This document shows, in pieces, positions 62,187 through 64,000 of a DNA stretch of 64,000 nucleotides. The stretch is from Planococcus sp. CP5-4_YE (GTDB lineage: Bacteria > Bacillota > Bacilli > Bacillales_A > Planococcaceae). The notes below the pieces were generated by a model that was not told the origin of the DNA, searched no databases, and saw only the letters and a program-made list of their open reading frames with translations. Position numbers and translations under genes: made by a program. Location: assembly GCF_019042655.1 (NCBI RefSeq), contig NZ_JAHPZO010000003.1, forward strand, positions 1 to 64,000. The letters run 5' to 3'. Each line of letters starts with the position of its first letter. The stretch's first letter is position 1.

Positions 62187-62894
62187 TTAACATCTAACAA
62201 ATTTGCGCTTAAATCCAAGGCGTCCCTTTTCTAAGCCTTGCTGGATGCTGTCATAGGCATAGAGCTGTGTTGGTTTTCTGTTTTCCCGTTTGAGCTCGAC
62301 TTTCCCTACAGCTTTTGCAGTTTCGGCAGCTTTGTCGCTCAAAGGCTTATAGGAAATACCAACGGTGTAGAGAAAATTATTCATCGATGCTTTCGTCCGT
62401 TCAGGGGATTCGTGGATCGTTTCTTTCACCGTATCCAGCATGGCGGAAATTTTGTCTTCCTTGAATTCACTGTCCTTGCGGTTGCCGAGCAGCCAGCAAT
62501 AACAGCTCCAACCGGCAGACATGCGCAGCTCATCGCCGCTTGCAATCCATTTATCGGCAACTTGCTGCGCGATATCGGATTCCGACAAGGTAACCGCCAC
62601 GACATAATCCGACAACATATAGAAATAAGCCCCGTCCATCCAGCGGTCGAAGTCAGCTTCCGTCATCGCTTTCGGGTCGGCAATGATGCCCGCAAAGTAC
62701 ATCGCGTCGTAGTTGCCGGTCTCATACAATTGTTCTGCTAAAGGCTGGTCGCTTTTGATTTGTTTGGCCATTGGCTTCATTGCGCCTGTAGCAACCCCAA
62801 ACACCGGCTCTTTCGCCCCGCTCGACAAGTACATTTTCTTCGTGCGTTCTTTCCCTAACGCTTCGAGTTCTTGCATGACTGATTGGAAATCCAT
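62187..62894 (-). CDS. DNA alkylation repair (AlkD-like) HEAT-repeat protein
   Basis: 235 residues, helical throughout. The pattern follows AlkD/DUF4259-like DNA alkylation repair enzymes: EPVFGVATGAMKPMAKQI at the start, YDAMYFAGIIADPKAMTE, LSDYVVAVTLSESDIAQQV, then SAGWSCYCWLLG. AlkD removes positively charged alkylated bases; whether this relative is active is not shown. AGGAGG-like site ahead of ATG 62894. Confidence 0.72.
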   Translation of the reverse strand: MDFQSVMQELEALGKERTKKMYLSSGAKEPVFGVATGAMKPMAKQIKSDQPLAEQLYETGNYDAMYFAGIIADPKAMTEADFDRWMDGAYFYMLSDYVVAVTLSESDIAQQVADKWIASGDELRMSAGWSCYCWLLGNRKDSEFKEDKISAMLDTVKETIHESPERTKASMNNFLYTVGISYKPLSDKAAETAKAVGKVELKRENRKPTQLYAYDSIQQGLEKGRLGFKRKFVRC

Positions 62895-63020
62895 TAATTA
62901 CTCCTCCTTTCAAATTTCTTTAGCAGACATTTGAGTTTATCAAAGCGATGTAACAAGCTTCTAAACGAAATGTATGCAGGCAGGCAGCGATTTAAAACTT
63001 TTTTCCAAATCTATTATGCC

Positions 63021-64000
63021 TTATACAATGTATTTTGCACTGTTATTCTTTTCTTTATTTGTTTTTTGTAAATAAAGATGACCTATCTGAATGAGCGTTT
63101 CGCTATTTTCAAGGCTGGCTTTACGACCAGAAAACTGCTTAAAGACTTCATTTGTATTTTCACCAGCTGATTCAGGTCCGATAAATTTTTCTGCATAATA
63201 AGCAAAGTCAGCCCAAAGGCGATTCAAATCTTCATGAAGATCTAAAACATCTAGAAACTCCGGGTCTCGAGAGTCGATATACTCAATCGATGAGGATAAG
63301 GTTTTTAGGATTTTAGGCGAATAGCCCGCCGCTTTTATTTGCTCAATAATAAACATTCGGTTGCTGCCTTTTGTCGCTGCAACGATATCCGCAGCAACAT
63401 TTTTAGCTTTAGTTTCAATCAGTGACCCTGTTGTTCTCTTTTTCTCTTCAATGTGCTCATTATATTGATTTACTTGATAAGCGGTCCACTCGCGGAGCTT
63501 TTTCTGAACTTTTCTGTACTCCGCTTTCGCGATATTTTTTGATATATCTAATGTACTATCAGCTGAGTTTACAATTGCACGATGCCACATGGCTTCCACT
63601 TTGACAAAATCACTATCTAAACTTTCTATAGTGATTGGTAAATCTAGCTTTTCAATTTCATGTTCATTTACGTCTCGGAGAATCGTGCTGACAATTGCAG
63701 TTGTCTCATTATCATTAAACTGGCTGCCCACACTCATATTCGGCAGTACAGGATTTTCAGTAACTAGAGGACGTGCTTTTTGAAGATACGACCACAATCG
63801 TTCTTGCGCTTTCACATACTCAGAACTATGAGAAGGCGAATGGACTGGGGCAATCGAGCGTTCTACCGTATCATCCAGCATTTTTTCTACAGCCTGTCCA
63901 CGTTCTTTTAATACACTGCGCAGGAAGCCTTCATATTCCGGAAGTACAAGATCATCAAATCGTGTATCGTTAAAAATCCCTTCTAGTTTAGTTCTCAACC
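63021..64000 (-). CDS. Unrecognised protein, 5' end outside window
   Basis: At least 325 residues, open to the window edge; the TTG near 63998 is probably internal. The protein is helical and charged with no membrane segment. Visible stretches include DFVKVEAMWHRAIVNSAD and KSNMF-like KGSNRMFIIEQIKAAGY. I recognise no domain or motif. The reading frame ends at TAA 63021 with no obvious partner on the same strand. Confidence 0.55.
   Translation of the reverse strand, partial: LRTKLEGIFNDTRFDDLVLPEYEGFLRSVLKERGQAVEKMLDDTVERSIAPVHSPSHSSEYVKAQERLWSYLQKARPLVTENPVLPNMSVGSQFNDNETTAIVSTILRDVNEHEIEKLDLPITIESLDSDFVKVEAMWHRAIVNSADSTLDISKNIAKAEYRKVQKKLREWTAYQVNQYNEHIEEKKRTTGSLIETKAKNVAADIVAATKGSNRMFIIEQIKAAGYSPKILKTLSSSIEYIDSRDPEFLDVLDLHEDLNRLWADFAYYAEKFIGPESAGENTNEVFKQFSGRKASLENSETLIQIGHLYLQKTNKEKNNSAKYIV

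Noticed and set aside
1..64000. CRISPR arrays, tRNA and rRNA genes
   Set aside because: No regularly spaced repeats and no cloverleaf or rRNA-like sequence were seen on either strand.

Overview
The window looks like the chromosome of a low-to-mid GC Gram-positive bacterium of the Bacillales, most likely a Planococcaceae member (Planococcus/Planomicrobium type). This is inferred from strong AGGAGG-type ribosome binding sites, sigma-A promoters, catabolite (cre) sites, a Sip-type signal peptidase, MsmX-like and SgrR-like proteins, and lipoproteins with Gram-positive lipoboxes. No rRNA, tRNA or CRISPR array was seen. || 1-7.5 kb is an accessory island. A truncated IS21 istA lies at the left edge. 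Next comes a very AT-rich two-gene operon: a ComEC-like metallo-beta-lactamase protein and a trypsin-like protease fused to a NACHT ATPase, which resembles type I AVAST (Avs1) anti-phage defence. A complete 3.0-kb DDE/AAA+ transposon follows, with ends 4507-7516 and a frameshifted DUF6431 gene. || 7.5-31.4 kb is a patchwork of small independent genes: acetyltransferases, an orphan barstar, TetR/SDR and ArsR/MFS pairs, a signal peptidase, a second UMP kinase, a kinase-like phosphotransferase, Nudix proteins, an SgrR-like regulator divergent from an MFS exporter, a 5'-nucleotidase, VanZ and DUF389 membrane proteins, a SatA-like acetyltransferase, and a Nudix gene behind a ykkC-family riboswitch with a terminator. 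|| 31.4-43.9 kb is a sugar locus built like the Listeria innocua 1,2-beta-oligoglucan (sophoro-oligosaccharide) locus: two ABC permeases, an esterase and a LacI regulator on the plus strand; an MsmX-type ATPase, a GH94 phosphorylase and a GH3 beta-glucosidase on the minus strand; and a solute-binding lipoprotein on the plus strand. Dyads of the GAAACGTTTC type and cre sites sit at its promoters. The binding protein and permeases import the oligosaccharide, the ATPase powers uptake, GH94 phosphorolyses it and GH3 finishes the short products. || 44-54.3 kb is a second metabolic module on the minus strand: glucitol-type PTS genes (GutM, IIC, IIBC, IIA), a SAF-domain NAD(P)-dependent oxidoreductase, then an E1alpha-E1beta-E2-E3 2-oxoacid/acetoin dehydrogenase complex and a SorC-family regulator. 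The PTS operon and the dehydrogenase operon share an operator, ACATTTGT-N11-ACAwATGT, directly after the -10 box, which suggests one regulon and a polyol-like pathway I cannot name. || 54.5-64 kb is chromosomal backbone: uppP behind a long structured-looking leader, an FmdE-like protein, a LysR regulator with a cysteine cluster, two neighbouring genes (DUF421 and an M1 peptidase) each broken by one in-frame stop codon, a few enzymes of unknown role, and an unrecognised gene cut by the window edge.
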